Shown piece after piece: positions 34,430-43,083 of a stretch of 52,403 bases of DNA. The position numbers and the translations under genes are program-made. Source of the DNA: JBOIBN01 sp050739575 (lineage in GTDB: Bacteria > Pseudomonadota > Gammaproteobacteria > JAKDMP01); NCBI GenBank assembly GCA_050739575.1, contig JBOIBN010000007.1, positions 1-52,403 on the forward strand. Direction: 5' to 3'. The first letter of the stretch is position 1, and every line of letters starts with the position of its first letter. The notes under the pieces were generated by a model that was given only the letters and a program-made list of their open reading frames with translations, made no database searches and was not told the origin of the DNA.

Positions 34430-35383
34430 TTACGCGAGCAGCGGCATCACGGCTTGCCACACCGGTTCCACTTCGAGTTTGCGTATGCACTTGGCGTGAT
34501 AGCCGGGCACCGGACAGCGGTAACGGTTGCAGGCGATTTCGCAGGCGCCTGAAGTCACGTTGCGCACCCACGGATACGGCGGGCGCCAATAGCGTGCGGA
34601 AGAGCCGGTCACGACGACCGTGGGCCGCTGCCATGCCGCCGCAAGATGCATGACGCCGGAATTGTGGCAGACCACACAGTGCGCCGCGGCGATCAAATCT
34701 TCCAGCGCCGCGAAGTCGAGTCCCGCTTCGATCCGCACCCGGCCCTGCGCCTCCCGGATGTCCGCGAGCAACGAATGTATTTCCGCGGCTTCATCGGCCG
34801 CGCCGACAAAAACCAGTGGCCGCCCGGTATGCGTCAACACTTGCCGGATGAGCGAACGCCAGCGTTCCACCGACCATTTCGTCGTCTCCCATCCGCTTTT
34901 CGCGCCGGTATGCAAAAGCACCTCGCCGCTGTCGGAAACCGGTGCGCCCGCGGCGCGGAAGATGGGAACGCCGCCGTAAGGCAAAGGCGTTTCGCTCGCC
35001 AATCCCAGCTTCACCACGTCGTGACGGATGACATCGCCGATGAATTGGTCGGCCGTCTCGCCGGATCTCTGCCAGATCAGTTGCGCATGCATTCCGCGAG
35101 CGAGCAGGCGCGTCTTCCAGGTGGCGTGCGGCCCGAGGTAAACGAGATCGAAGCGGCCCGCTTTCCGAACCTGCTGCAAAGCCTGCAAGGGCGAACCGGT
35201 CAACCTCATCACCGAAACGGGCAAGCCGAATGCCGCCGGCAACGCCGGGATGTGTCCAACGCGCGTCATGAACACGGGCGGCTCGGAAGCATTGCGGGCG
35301 AGCGCCTGCAACAGCGGGCGCACGGCCAGCGTGTCGCCGAGACCGCCGCCCCAAAGCACCGCGCTCCGTGCATAAGCCGTCAC
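34430..35383 (-). CDS. GT9-family (heptosyltransferase-like) glycosyltransferase
   Basis: A 317-residue GT-B enzyme related to ADP-heptose:LPS heptosyltransferases. VLWGGGLGDTLAVRPLLQAL is the N-terminal signature, LLHTGAKSGWETTKWSVERW starts the donor domain and HNSGVMHLAAAWQRPTVVV is the conserved donor-site stretch. A cluster of four cysteines near the end (ACEIACNRYRCP, then KC) is seen in some family members. It probably adds a sugar to LPS core or another surface glycan. The gene reads against vapC and is separated from it by repeats. Confidence 0.85.
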   Translation of the reverse strand: MTAYARSAVLWGGGLGDTLAVRPLLQALARNASEPPVFMTRVGHIPALPAAFGLPVSVMRLTGSPLQALQQVRKAGRFDLVYLGPHATWKTRLLARGMHAQLIWQRSGETADQFIGDVIRHDVVKLGLASETPLPYGGVPIFRAAGAPVSDSGEVLLHTGAKSGWETTKWSVERWRSLIRQVLTHTGRPLVFVGAADEAAEIHSLLADIREAQGRVRIEAGLDFAALEDLIAAAHCVVCHNSGVMHLAAAWQRPTVVVTGSSARYWRPPYPWVRNVTSGACEIACNRYRCPVPGYHAKCIRKLEVEPVWQAVMPLLA

Positions 35384-35398
35384 GACGTTGTCCGCTGG

Positions 35399-35548
35399 TT
35401 AAGCCGCATCAGGATAGACCGCTACACGTCTCGGCAAGATGACGATGGTTGCCTCCAATAATAGGGAACATGCTTCCAGCGTCCGGTGCACCACCATCAC
35501 GCCGCTGCCGCTCACGGCCGGTGAGTGAATATGTGTTCCTTTGCTCAT
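35399..35548 (-). CDS. Possible small protein upstream of the GT9 gene
   Basis: A 49-codon reading frame starting MSKGTHIHSPAVSGSGVMVV, with GGGAG about ten bases before its ATG. It ends 15 bases before the GT9 start on the same strand, which would allow translational coupling. I recognise no family, and it could be chance; the surrounding 250-bp gap has no better candidate. Confidence 0.2.
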   Translation of the reverse strand: MSKGTHIHSPAVSGSGVMVVHRTLEACSLLLEATIVILPRRVAVYPDAA

Positions 35549-35587
35549 GTGCCGTGACTCCCTACAAGGAGCAACAGGATTTCGGAT

Positions 35588-35602
35588 CGCCGCTGCGCGG
35601 CG
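35588..35602. repeat. Small palindromic repeat
   Basis: CGCCGCTGCGCGGCG folds into a 6-bp stem with a TGC loop and sits within GGATCGC...GTTCGCAATGACGACG, a dispersed palindromic unit type seen in many proteobacterial genomes. It lies just downstream of hipA. Confidence 0.45.
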
Positions 35603-35632
35603 TTCGCAATGACGACGTAAAAACGCGCCACC

Positions 35633-36919
35633 TCACAGGCCGGCCTTACGCGCCGTCGCGCGTTCGGGGTGTTCGAACGCATCGGCGAACGAATCGAGAG
35701 ATCTGTTGCTCATGCCCAGCGCGCGCCCGGTCTCGCGCCACGTCGAAACCGCCTGCTCGACTTCGGCAAGAATGCCGCGCGCCTTCTCAAACGTAATACC
35801 AAAGTAAGGAACGGCCGACATCAATGCCGGGACAGTCGCCTCAGGTCCACTCTCCTCGGAAATCCACGTCTTGAGTTCACGCGCACGTTCGGGAAACGGA
35901 TTTACATCGAAAGCAGGCGCCAGGCGCCACTGTCCGTGTTCGACGTGCAGAAAGCCGTGGTTATGCAAATGATCGTCAACGTTCGTAATCAGGATCGAGA
36001 ACGCGATACGCCGCCAAAGCTCCTCGATATCCGCCTGCGCGGCCGCGCCGTTCATGCGCAACGCATCGGCGATTTCGGTGTAGGCATGTTCGACATCGTC
36101 GTTATCGGAAGCGTCGAGCAAAGTCGCCGCCGACACGTACATCAGTCGCCCGCCCGCATCCGGGCGATCGAAGCGCCGGATCAGCGCGACCGGCACGCCG
36201 TCGCTATCCACAATGCGCGCCTGAGAGGCATCGATTCCGGCCTTGTCGGCCAGACGCAGCGCAAGCACTTCGCCTCTGGTCACCTCGCGATCGTCGCTTA
36301 CACTCGGAAACTTGCCGATGGACAAATGTCCCTGTTCGTCAACAACCGTACATTTCGGGCGCAGTCCTCCGAGCGAGGTTCCGCGGCCGCGCAGGTACTG
36401 CAAGTCGGCCGCCGTCTCGGTATGCGTCTCCACTGCCTGAGTGGCATGCATCAACATGCGCAGTTCGACCAGTGGCGGTATCGCCTGCCGATCGTCTTGC
36501 GCCGCCCGCTGGAACACCCCGTCTTCATCCTGAAAGCGCAACGCCCCGACACGGCTCGCATCGTCAACGCTCAGCAGAAAATCCACGGCATTCAACGGAC
36601 TCGCAGCAACGGCTTCTCCCGCCTGTCTCGCCTGCAGGCGACGCCGGGCATGATCGCGCAAAATCACACGCCGCCCCCAACCGTCGGGTTCCGTATCGGC
36701 AACGGCGCCATGAAAGGGCGACCCACCGCGGTTTCGCGCGTGAAACTGCATGCCCGCAACCAACGGCAGACCCGGCTCAATGGCAAAGCGATCATTGGCG
36801 GCGAGCCAATCGGGGTGATATTCGAAACCGGCACTTTCCCGCGCACCCTGAACATCGAAGCGCAAAGTGCCGATCCGCCGAGCCGCCTCGCCGAGAAACA
36901 CGCCGATCTGCCGGTTCAT
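35633..36919 (-). CDS. hipA: HipA-family kinase toxin
   Basis: A 428-residue HipA-like Ser/Thr kinase. E. coli HipA phosphorylates glutamyl-tRNA synthetase and induces dormancy; targets of other members differ. The N-terminal subdomain starts MNRQIGVFLGEAARRIGTLR; GTSLGGLRPKC is the phosphate-loop region and IGKFPS holds the ATP-binding lysine. ITNVDDHLHNHGFL is the catalytic loop and LAPAFDVNP is the metal-binding motif. All key residues appear present. Its start overlaps the antitoxin stop by four bases. Confidence 0.9.
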   Translation of the reverse strand: MNRQIGVFLGEAARRIGTLRFDVQGARESAGFEYHPDWLAANDRFAIEPGLPLVAGMQFHARNRGGSPFHGAVADTEPDGWGRRVILRDHARRRLQARQAGEAVAASPLNAVDFLLSVDDASRVGALRFQDEDGVFQRAAQDDRQAIPPLVELRMLMHATQAVETHTETAADLQYLRGRGTSLGGLRPKCTVVDEQGHLSIGKFPSVSDDREVTRGEVLALRLADKAGIDASQARIVDSDGVPVALIRRFDRPDAGGRLMYVSAATLLDASDNDDVEHAYTEIADALRMNGAAAQADIEELWRRIAFSILITNVDDHLHNHGFLHVEHGQWRLAPAFDVNPFPERARELKTWISEESGPEATVPALMSAVPYFGITFEKARGILAEVEQAVSTWRETGRALGMSNRSLDSFADAFEHPERATARKAGL

Positions 36920-37254
36920 AGCGAAGTTGGCTCCTTCTTCTTTTTCGTCCGAACGCGCTTGGGCAATCTGCCCGCGTCGAGCACCAGGCCGGTATCGTCG
37001 CTGCGTGCATCGGCAAGTCCGGGAATCGCATCGGCGAAACCAAGTACAAAAAGCGCCATCGCATAAACCCCCATGGACACCGACGGATCGCCTTTTTCCA
37101 CCTTTTGATAAGTGGACTTGCCCACGCCCACCCGCTCCGCCATCATCACGACAGTAAGGCTGCGTTTTCGGCGTGCCAGCGAGAGATCCGCCCCCAGCTT
37201 GACGAGTGAGCGGCGAACCCGGGACGGCATGATGTCAGTTACGGACGATCGCAT
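36916..37254 (-). CDS. hipB: HipB-like helix-turn-helix antitoxin
   Basis: A 112-residue protein with an XRE-type helix-turn-helix at about residues 22-75 (LGADLSLARRKRSLTVVMMA, then VGVGKSTYQKVEKGDPSVSM). The C-terminus is strongly basic (KRVRTKKKKEPTSL). It should repress its own operon and neutralise HipA. Starts at 37254 or an ATG eight codons later are both possible. Confidence 0.85.
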   Translation of the reverse strand: MRSSVTDIMPSRVRRSLVKLGADLSLARRKRSLTVVMMAERVGVGKSTYQKVEKGDPSVSMGVYAMALFVLGFADAIPGLADARSDDTGLVLDAGRLPKRVRTKKKKEPTSL

Positions 37255-37272
37255 GGCAAAGGCTCATATCGC

Positions 37273-37295
37273 AACCTTAACGATCTGTAAAGGTT
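37273..37295. promoter_or_regulatory. Operator-like repeat of hipBA
   Basis: AACCTTAAC (37273-37281) and GTAAAGGTT (37287-37295) form an 8-of-9 inverted repeat with a 5-base spacer, 19 bases before the hipB start. An AT-rich promoter-like stretch lies beyond it (37296-37315). Confidence 0.6.
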
Positions 37296-37380
37296 AAAAC
37301 ATAATACTTTATTTACCAAGAAACGGCAAGCGTCACAGCGCTGAAGAACACAAACAGCATCTCGATCGGGAGTGAATATT

Positions 37381-37523
37381 CCACCGGCGAAACCCGGTGG
37401 CTTCGGATTATGGCTCATAAGGAGCGCCGGCATCCTGCCGGCTTGCTGATGGATCGCAGCGGGGACCGCCGCTCCTACAAATATTCCCTCTCCCCTCGTG
37501 GGGGAGGGTTAGGGTGAGGGGGG
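37381..37523. repeat. Cluster of palindromic repeats between hipB and the TagF-like gene
   Basis: Four elements lie in a row: CCACCGG/CCGGTGG (37381-37400), GCCGGCATCCTGCCGGC (37426-37442), an inverted REP ending CTCCTAC (37453-37478), and a CCCTCTCCCC...GGGGGAGGGTTAGGGTGAGG box (to 37523). The last overlaps the 3' end of the TagF-like gene, whose C-terminus (FPPSP) is therefore encoded by repeat DNA. Confidence 0.75.
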
Positions 37524-38795
37524 AAATCTAAACTCGATATTTTCGGGCAGCCAGCGTTCCGCGCGCATGAAAGCGATCAGTTTTGGCACGGCATCGTTCT
37601 GCGGCAAATCGTCGAAGGCGAGCTTTTTCATTTTCTCCCGCGCTTCGCGGTAACTATCGTGCCGCCATTGCCCGCGCAATTCGGAAAGCAGGTCCGCCCA
37701 GTTTTCGACTTTCGGGCCGGGCGTCATCTCGTTGAAATCGAACTGCGTCCGGCGGTCCTTGTGAACGTAAACATCGAGATCGGGCACCAGGAACAGGACG
37801 GGGTTGTCGAGCAGGAGGTAATCCATATAGATGGACGAATAATCCGTAATCAGGGCGCTCGACAGGGGCATGAGCGGATAGAAATCCGAATCGGGACTGC
37901 ACAGATGAAGATGCTTCCCGCTGACCTCAGCGGTTCCGATTTCATACGGATGGAACTTGAACAGGAATTCGACTCCCTCCGCCTCGCAATAGGCATCGAG
38001 CGAAGCAACGGCTTCCGGCGTCAAACCCATCGGGGTGGCGCGCGATTCCCTGTACGTGGGCGCAACGAGAACGATCCGGCGACCTTCGTCGCGCCAGCCC
38101 GGCACTGCCGCGGCTACGGTCGGGTCAACGTTTTTCCACGCCAGGGAGCGAACGGTTTCATCCACGTCGCCGAAGCTGTTGCGGGGATAACCCGAAACAA
38201 TAAAATGACGGCTCGAAAACGCCGGCTCGAAAACCTCTTTCCGGTAGAATTCCGAGGTGGTGTTAAAGGCATCGTAACGAACGAACCGGCCGCTGAGTGC
38301 GTTCATGAATTTTCGCAGCGACGGCATCAGGGCAGCAGTCAAAATGCGATTGCCTTGCGCCTCGTGTCTCCACCGGTCGAGTTCTATCCGCTTGTAACCC
38401 ACGCCGTGCCACAACTGAACTTTCTTTGCCCCGATCAGCAGAAACCGTCGCAGCCGCCAAACCCACTCACTGGAATCCACGACCACGACTGCCGCGCACA
38501 GTAAAAACCACACGCTCCGGAACGACGGATAAACCAATACTTCGTAATCGGTTCCCGCTAGCATTCCGGCCACGTCGTCCCGTTCGGTGACGAATACGAC
38601 GCGGGCGCAGGGAGCCAGAAGAGAAGCGCCCTGCAGGAAAAAATACTTGGCATTATCGACAAATTTCCCGTCGTCGCGGCCGATGACGGCCATCCAGTCT
38701 CCTCGCCTTCGCATCGCCTTCGCGAGCGGAGCGACAAGTATCCAAGCGAAAACCCCCGCCGTCATCCTGAATAATGTCTTAACATTCTTCGACAT
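37509..38795 (-). CDS. TagF/TagB-type CDP-polyol phosphotransferase
   Basis: A 428-residue enzyme of the CDP-glycerol glycerophosphotransferase family. LWHGVGYKRIEL, VLVAPTYRESRAT, FLFKFHPYEI and SSALITDYSSIYMDYLLLDN are the family's ordered motifs, with the conserved histidines in the first and third. Members transfer glycerol- or ribitol-phosphate from CDP-carriers to teichoic acids or capsules. A CDP-ribitol synthase fusion lies two genes upstream, so ribitol phosphate is the likely substrate. The ATG at 38795, 29 bp after the preceding stop, is preferred to one at 38906 inside the neighbour. A hydrophobic stretch near the start may contact the membrane. Confidence 0.85.
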   Translation of the reverse strand: MSKNVKTLFRMTAGVFAWILVAPLAKAMRRRGDWMAVIGRDDGKFVDNAKYFFLQGASLLAPCARVVFVTERDDVAGMLAGTDYEVLVYPSFRSVWFLLCAAVVVVDSSEWVWRLRRFLLIGAKKVQLWHGVGYKRIELDRWRHEAQGNRILTAALMPSLRKFMNALSGRFVRYDAFNTTSEFYRKEVFEPAFSSRHFIVSGYPRNSFGDVDETVRSLAWKNVDPTVAAAVPGWRDEGRRIVLVAPTYRESRATPMGLTPEAVASLDAYCEAEGVEFLFKFHPYEIGTAEVSGKHLHLCSPDSDFYPLMPLSSALITDYSSIYMDYLLLDNPVLFLVPDLDVYVHKDRRTQFDFNEMTPGPKVENWADLLSELRGQWRHDSYREAREKMKKLAFDDLPQNDAVPKLIAFMRAERWLPENIEFRFPPSP

Positions 38796-38824
38796 TGTGA
38801 ACGAACCGTGGTTGGGATACCGCG

Positions 38825-39715
38825 TCAAGCCTTGGAGTGCACCGTCATCCAGCTGATCTTCAAGTACCTCAAATATCTGAACCCGAATCGGCGAAGTCTC
38901 ATCCATAGAGATAAAGGCGCACGTTGCTCAGATGGGGCCATAAAATGCGTCGAAAAATGTTCGGATATTGCCGACATGAGTCGGGAGTCCTTATAACAAA
39001 TGGCGTAACGCTTATTTTTCCCCAAACCCTCCGGTACACGGAAATCCACAAGCATGGCTTTGTCAAAACGTTCTATAGCCAAACGAAGCGATCTACCGGA
39101 ATAATAGGCCGTGTGGTCTGGAATGAACGGATACATAGACTCAGCCCAATTCTCGTTAGCACTGATATCGGTGGAAATAATTACCAAACCACTTCCCGAA
39201 ACTTTGCTAAGTAGATTCGTGAAATGTTCGCGTATATTTGTAAAGTGTTCAACAACCTCACAGGCTATGACTATATCAAAAGTTGTATTACTATCCGGAG
39301 GTATGAAATTTTCAGCATTCTGTGAATTACTCAAATCACATATCCGTATTTCGAGATTCTGAAAACGCTTTTTCAGGTGCGCATGACTGACGGAATTGCC
39401 CGCCCCGAAAATCAATACGCTTTCGCAAGCAATACCCGCCAGTTGCATTATTTCATAGCCCATCACGGCCATGTAAAATTCGCGACCTGGCGCATCTTCG
39501 CTTCCTGCCCGAAAGTGGTGTTTTTCCGACCAAAGCGGAGCACAACCGGGATAAAGACGATTTTCAGGAGCCGATGTGAAGCCACACTCATCACAGTGGA
39601 TAAAGGCAACTTTTTGACCATAAAGGTCGCCAAACTTATTATATTTAAGAGAAACCGGCCCAGGAACCTTTGCATTACAAACCTGGCAAATACGATGTAG
39701 TTCTTCCGCTACCAT
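38825..39715 (-). CDS. SAM-dependent methyltransferase with N-terminal zinc-ribbon-like cysteines
   Basis: A 296-residue class I methyltransferase. Two CxxC pairs (CQVC and CDEC) at about residues 10-43 may bind zinc. VLIFGAGNSVSHAHLKKRF is the SAM-binding glycine-rich strand and FDIVIACEVVEHFTNI is motif II. Such proteins often methylate sugars or tailor glycans. The DNA is visibly richer in A and T than the flanks, a sign of recent transfer. It sits in the leftward glycan operon between the CDP-ribitol fusion and the TagF-like gene. Confidence 0.75.
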   Translation of the reverse strand: MVAEELHRICQVCNAKVPGPVSLKYNKFGDLYGQKVAFIHCDECGFTSAPENRLYPGCAPLWSEKHHFRAGSEDAPGREFYMAVMGYEIMQLAGIACESVLIFGAGNSVSHAHLKKRFQNLEIRICDLSNSQNAENFIPPDSNTTFDIVIACEVVEHFTNIREHFTNLLSKVSGSGLVIISTDISANENWAESMYPFIPDHTAYYSGRSLRLAIERFDKAMLVDFRVPEGLGKNKRYAICYKDSRLMSAISEHFSTHFMAPSEQRAPLSLWMRLRRFGFRYLRYLKISWMTVHSKA

Positions 39716-39747
39716 AATAAATTCGCCCTTACCTTTCTTCAGAATAC

Positions 39748-41106
39748 TTAGCGGCGGACATCAATAACCTCGCCGCTGGCATGCGATAACAACACGGCGA
39801 ACGTCGCGGAAGCGACCTTATCAACGTTCAGCAGCTCGGTCGCGGGTTCGTGTCCGAAGTTTTCGGTGCGCATCGGCGTTGCGGTGCGCTCCGGGTTCAT
39901 CGCGTTGATTCTCACACCGAACGGGTGATACTCCTGCGCCAAGCCCTGCACCAGGTTGACGACGGCGGCCTTGGTCGCCGAATAAACGGCCGAACGGGCG
40001 CGTCCGCGCGTGTAGGAGCTGGACGTGAACAAGGCAATGCTGCCGCCCGATTCCCGCATCACGTCGAACGCCTCCCGGGCCACCACCACGCTGCCGCGGA
40101 AGTTGGTCAGAATCTGCTCGTCGACCGTCTCATATTCCTGTCCGGCAAGCAGCCCAGTGCGGAGCACGCCGGCCGTGTTGACGACCATATCCACTTTGCC
40201 GTGGTCCTGCGCGACTTCGGCAAGCGTCGTCCGCACGGCTTGCGCGTCGGTCACGTCCACTCCGTCGCGTCTGGAGACCGCGCGCACCACGGCACCGTGC
40301 TTCTCGGCCAACGACGCGATCCGTGCTCCGATGCCGCGTCCGGCGCCGAATACCACCATGACCTTTCCATTCAGACCATTGCCCGTATAAAGCGCCGCCG
40401 ATTGGCGGGTACGGAGCTGAAACAAGCGATCCGCGAGATAAATGTCCGAGGGGTACGTGATCTTGATATTGTTGATATCGCCCGCGACCACCCTCACCTC
40501 TCCCAGACCGTAGCGCAGAATCAGTCCGCAGTCGTCGGTCACCTTGAGTAAGTCGTCGTCAGCCGCGCGGCGGTGCGCTTCGCGCAACAATGCGGCCCGG
40601 AAACCTTGCGGCGTCTGCCCGAGCCGCAACGTTGCGCGCTCCGGAATATCGGCAATGTTCTCGTCATCGTCGAGCCGGATAATCGTGTCGCCGGAAGGAA
40701 TGCCGGTATCTACCGCGTCGCATTCGTCCAGCGCATCCAGACAACGATCTATGGTTGCGTGATCCAGCAGCGGCCGAACGGCATCGTGTACCAGCACCTT
40801 GTGTTCGTCGCCGACTACCGCCGCGATGCCGGAAGCGGAACTCGCCTGCCGCGTCTCTCCGCCGGTCACGATCCGCGTGGTCTTGCGATATCCGGCGCTG
40901 TTGACCAGTTCCTCGACCAGGAGCCGGTTATCCGCCGAACAAACCAAGATGATTTCGTCAATCCGCGGATGCCGCTCGAACGTGTCGAGAGTATGCTCCA
41001 GCACCGTCTTGCCCGCGAGCTTCAGAAACTGCTTCGGCGTTTCCGAACGAAAACGGGTGCCGGCGCCAGAGGCCAGTACGACGACAATGTTTCTAGTCTG
41101 AGCCAT
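39748..41106 (-). CDS. Bifunctional CDP-ribitol synthase / ribulose-5-phosphate reductase (Bcs1/Acs1-like)
   Basis: A 452-residue fusion. Residues about 1-235 are an IspD/TarI-type cytidylyltransferase (LASGAGTRFRSETPKQFLKL, then VHDAVRPLLDHATI). Residues about 245-452 are a short-chain reductase with the NAD(P) loop FGAGRGIGARIASLAEKHGA and the catalytic Tyr-Lys in YSATKAAVVNLVQGLAQEY. Haemophilus influenzae Bcs1/Acs1 has this same order and length and makes CDP-ribitol from ribulose-5-phosphate and CTP. A fused MEP-pathway IspD is less likely because the partner is an SDR and the neighbours are glycan genes. It would supply the TagF-like transferase. Confidence 0.85.
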   Translation of the reverse strand: MAQTRNIVVVLASGAGTRFRSETPKQFLKLAGKTVLEHTLDTFERHPRIDEIILVCSADNRLLVEELVNSAGYRKTTRIVTGGETRQASSASGIAAVVGDEHKVLVHDAVRPLLDHATIDRCLDALDECDAVDTGIPSGDTIIRLDDDENIADIPERATLRLGQTPQGFRAALLREAHRRAADDDLLKVTDDCGLILRYGLGEVRVVAGDINNIKITYPSDIYLADRLFQLRTRQSAALYTGNGLNGKVMVVFGAGRGIGARIASLAEKHGAVVRAVSRRDGVDVTDAQAVRTTLAEVAQDHGKVDMVVNTAGVLRTGLLAGQEYETVDEQILTNFRGSVVVAREAFDVMRESGGSIALFTSSSYTRGRARSAVYSATKAAVVNLVQGLAQEYHPFGVRINAMNPERTATPMRTENFGHEPATELLNVDKVASATFAVLLSHASGEVIDVRR

Positions 41107-41150
41107 TTCTATCTCCAGAGCGTCGGGGCTCCGAACTCGCTACTTATGCG

Positions 41151-42212
41151 CTACTTATGCGGCTTGCGCCCGACCATAATAGCCAAGAACGCAGCTTCGA
41201 TAGAATTTCTTAGCAATATAGGCATACGAGCCTTTATCGCAGCCAGTCGTAATGCGTTGCTCAGCCAATTCTTATCGTAGCCGTTCTCTCTTAACCATTG
41301 CCAACTCTTTCTGTAATTAGCCGCATCTCCGGCTGCGAAAGCATCCCCCATTATTCGTCGGTGGCCTTCTGCTCTAACGATCCTTTCAATCTCGGAATCA
41401 ACCGGGAAATTCTTCATGAACATTTCTCGGCACTCTTCCAATTTTAACCTCATTCGCAACTTCGCACGACGGCCAGCATTGGTAGCTGATCCGGGTACCT
41501 TTCTCCATGTTGCCGTCGAAACCGGCAGGTAATAAACCTTGCCGCGTACACTGGAAAACAGGCATTTGGAGTAATCTCCAAAGGGCCAATCAGCTCTGTT
41601 GAATGGGCTAAGCAAAAACTCGTCCAATACATCCTTCCTAAAGAGCGCAGTTACCGTCTTTACCGAGCCTTCGTGCAAAAAGGAAACGTAAGTATCCTGT
41701 TTATCCAAGCCTGGTGTTTTACGGTTCGTATGGTATGAATGCTTAGACCACCGCCCTATAATCCGGTTGTAATCGGTATGGCATAGAGTGATATCTGGAT
41801 CGGATTGCATGGCCTCCATTTGGATCATAAGTTTTTCCGGATTATGCCAAAAATCATCCCCTTCGCAAAACGCAACGTACCTTCCTTTGCAGAGCTGAAT
41901 ACAACGCTGGGAATTGCGAAAGCTTCCTACATTTTGGGTGCTCGTGACGATGCGAATTAACTCAGGGTGTCGTTTCTGATATTCACGAGTGATATCCGGC
42001 GTCCGATCTATCGAACAATCCTCTCCGATAATCAACTCGATGGGAAAATCTACCTGTTGCGATATAACACCGTCAATAGCCTGTCTAATGTAGCGTTCAT
42101 GGTTGTAACTGAGCATGCAAACCGATACAAGGGGTTGATCGGGAAGCCGGCCAAAATCGCTGACTTCGATAGTTTGTACGTCCGCGACCCGCCCAACGCC
42201 TCGATCAATCAT
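41151..42212 (-). CDS. GT2-family glycosyltransferase
   Basis: A 353-residue GT-A enzyme. PLVSVCMLSYNHERYIRQAI begins the fold, IELIIGEDCSIDRTPDITRE binds nucleotide sugar and CEGDDFW holds the metal-binding acidic pair. The C-terminal third is helical with no clear membrane anchor. It likely adds one sugar of the repeat unit made by this operon. The ATG at 42212 overlaps the previous stop by eight bases and is preferred over one at 42332 inside that gene. The sequence is AT-richer than the core genes. Confidence 0.85.
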   Translation of the reverse strand: MIDRGVGRVADVQTIEVSDFGRLPDQPLVSVCMLSYNHERYIRQAIDGVISQQVDFPIELIIGEDCSIDRTPDITREYQKRHPELIRIVTSTQNVGSFRNSQRCIQLCKGRYVAFCEGDDFWHNPEKLMIQMEAMQSDPDITLCHTDYNRIIGRWSKHSYHTNRKTPGLDKQDTYVSFLHEGSVKTVTALFRKDVLDEFLLSPFNRADWPFGDYSKCLFSSVRGKVYYLPVSTATWRKVPGSATNAGRRAKLRMRLKLEECREMFMKNFPVDSEIERIVRAEGHRRIMGDAFAAGDAANYRKSWQWLRENGYDKNWLSNALRLAAIKARMPILLRNSIEAAFLAIMVGRKPHK

Positions 42213-43083
42213 GTGCGTTGTTCCGAACAGATATGCTATTTCCCCGGCATAAAAACAAGGGACGACGATAGAACTCTCCTGGAAATTGATCAAGCTCCAA
42301 GTCCCGCAACTTGGTTGTGATTGTTTCGTCAATTGCGCTATCTGTCGTTACGAATTCGTCGCCAGCAAAATCGAAAATATCACGATAGAAAACTTCGTCC
42401 CCATGGTTCCGTGTTGCGTAAGCAACCTTATCTATTCCCCAGCCGGAATTCCTCAGCCACTGGGAAAACAGCTTCAGCTTCTCTTTGTCGTTACGCACGG
42501 CGACCAACGGATGGCCTTTGTCACCCCAAAGGTTGCTGCCCATCTGAAAGAATAGTCCCTCGGTTTTGGCATCTAAAAGCTTGAGATAGCGTTCCGCATA
42601 ATCCGGAAATTCGTCTATGTCTCTTACAAGGTCCGTATCGAAATCGTGTCCCGCATGGTGGAGCACATTGAGATGGAGCAGGAAATCGAAATCGGGAAGT
42701 TCGCGCAGACCGTTCAGTCCGATCGCTCGTTCTATCACCTGCACATTATCAAGAGCAAAATGCTCGACTATACGTCGGATAAAGCCGGTGTGATTGGCGT
42801 TTCCTTCAATGGCAGTAAAGCGGGCCTGCGGATACTCTTTCGCCAAACTAAGTGTAAAAAACCCGGTATTCGCGCCGAAGTCGCCCCAGTGTTCTCCAGC
42901 TTGCGGCGTACGATGCCTGAGAAGATAAGCGAGGCGCGGCCGGTCGCCCCTCCATCCTTCATCGATTACTTCGGAATAGCCGAGTTTAGCGGACACAAAG
43001 TCAGGAATACTTTGGTAGGTTGAGTGCTTGGAGGCGTCGGCATAAAGCCGATGCAGCTCTTGCTTGAGGTCAGTCGCCATCAT
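42205..43083 (-). CDS. Class I SAM-dependent methyltransferase
   Basis: A 292-residue protein with the SAM motif WGDFGANTGFFTLSLAKEYP and acidic ribose-binding FTAIEGN. FDFLLHLNVLHHAGHDFDTD corresponds to motif IV. It probably methylates a sugar or carrier-linked intermediate of the glycan. Start ATG at 43083 overlaps the ATP-grasp stop as ATGA; a second ATG follows immediately. The substrate is unknown. Confidence 0.75.
   Translation of the reverse strand: MMATDLKQELHRLYADASKHSTYQSIPDFVSAKLGYSEVIDEGWRGDRPRLAYLLRHRTPQAGEHWGDFGANTGFFTLSLAKEYPQARFTAIEGNANHTGFIRRIVEHFALDNVQVIERAIGLNGLRELPDFDFLLHLNVLHHAGHDFDTDLVRDIDEFPDYAERYLKLLDAKTEGLFFQMGSNLWGDKGHPLVAVRNDKEKLKLFSQWLRNSGWGIDKVAYATRNHGDEVFYRDIFDFAGDEFVTTDSAIDETITTKLRDLELDQFPGEFYRRPLFLCRGNSISVRNNAHD

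Noticed and set aside
38796..38906. Longer N-terminus for the TagF-like protein
   Set aside because: The extra 37 residues lie entirely within the end of the upstream methyltransferase gene and show no family similarity.
39748..41106. Essential IspD of the isoprenoid pathway
   Set aside because: The protein is fused to a short-chain reductase and sits in a glycan operon beside a polyol-phosphate transferase, which fits CDP-ribitol synthesis better.
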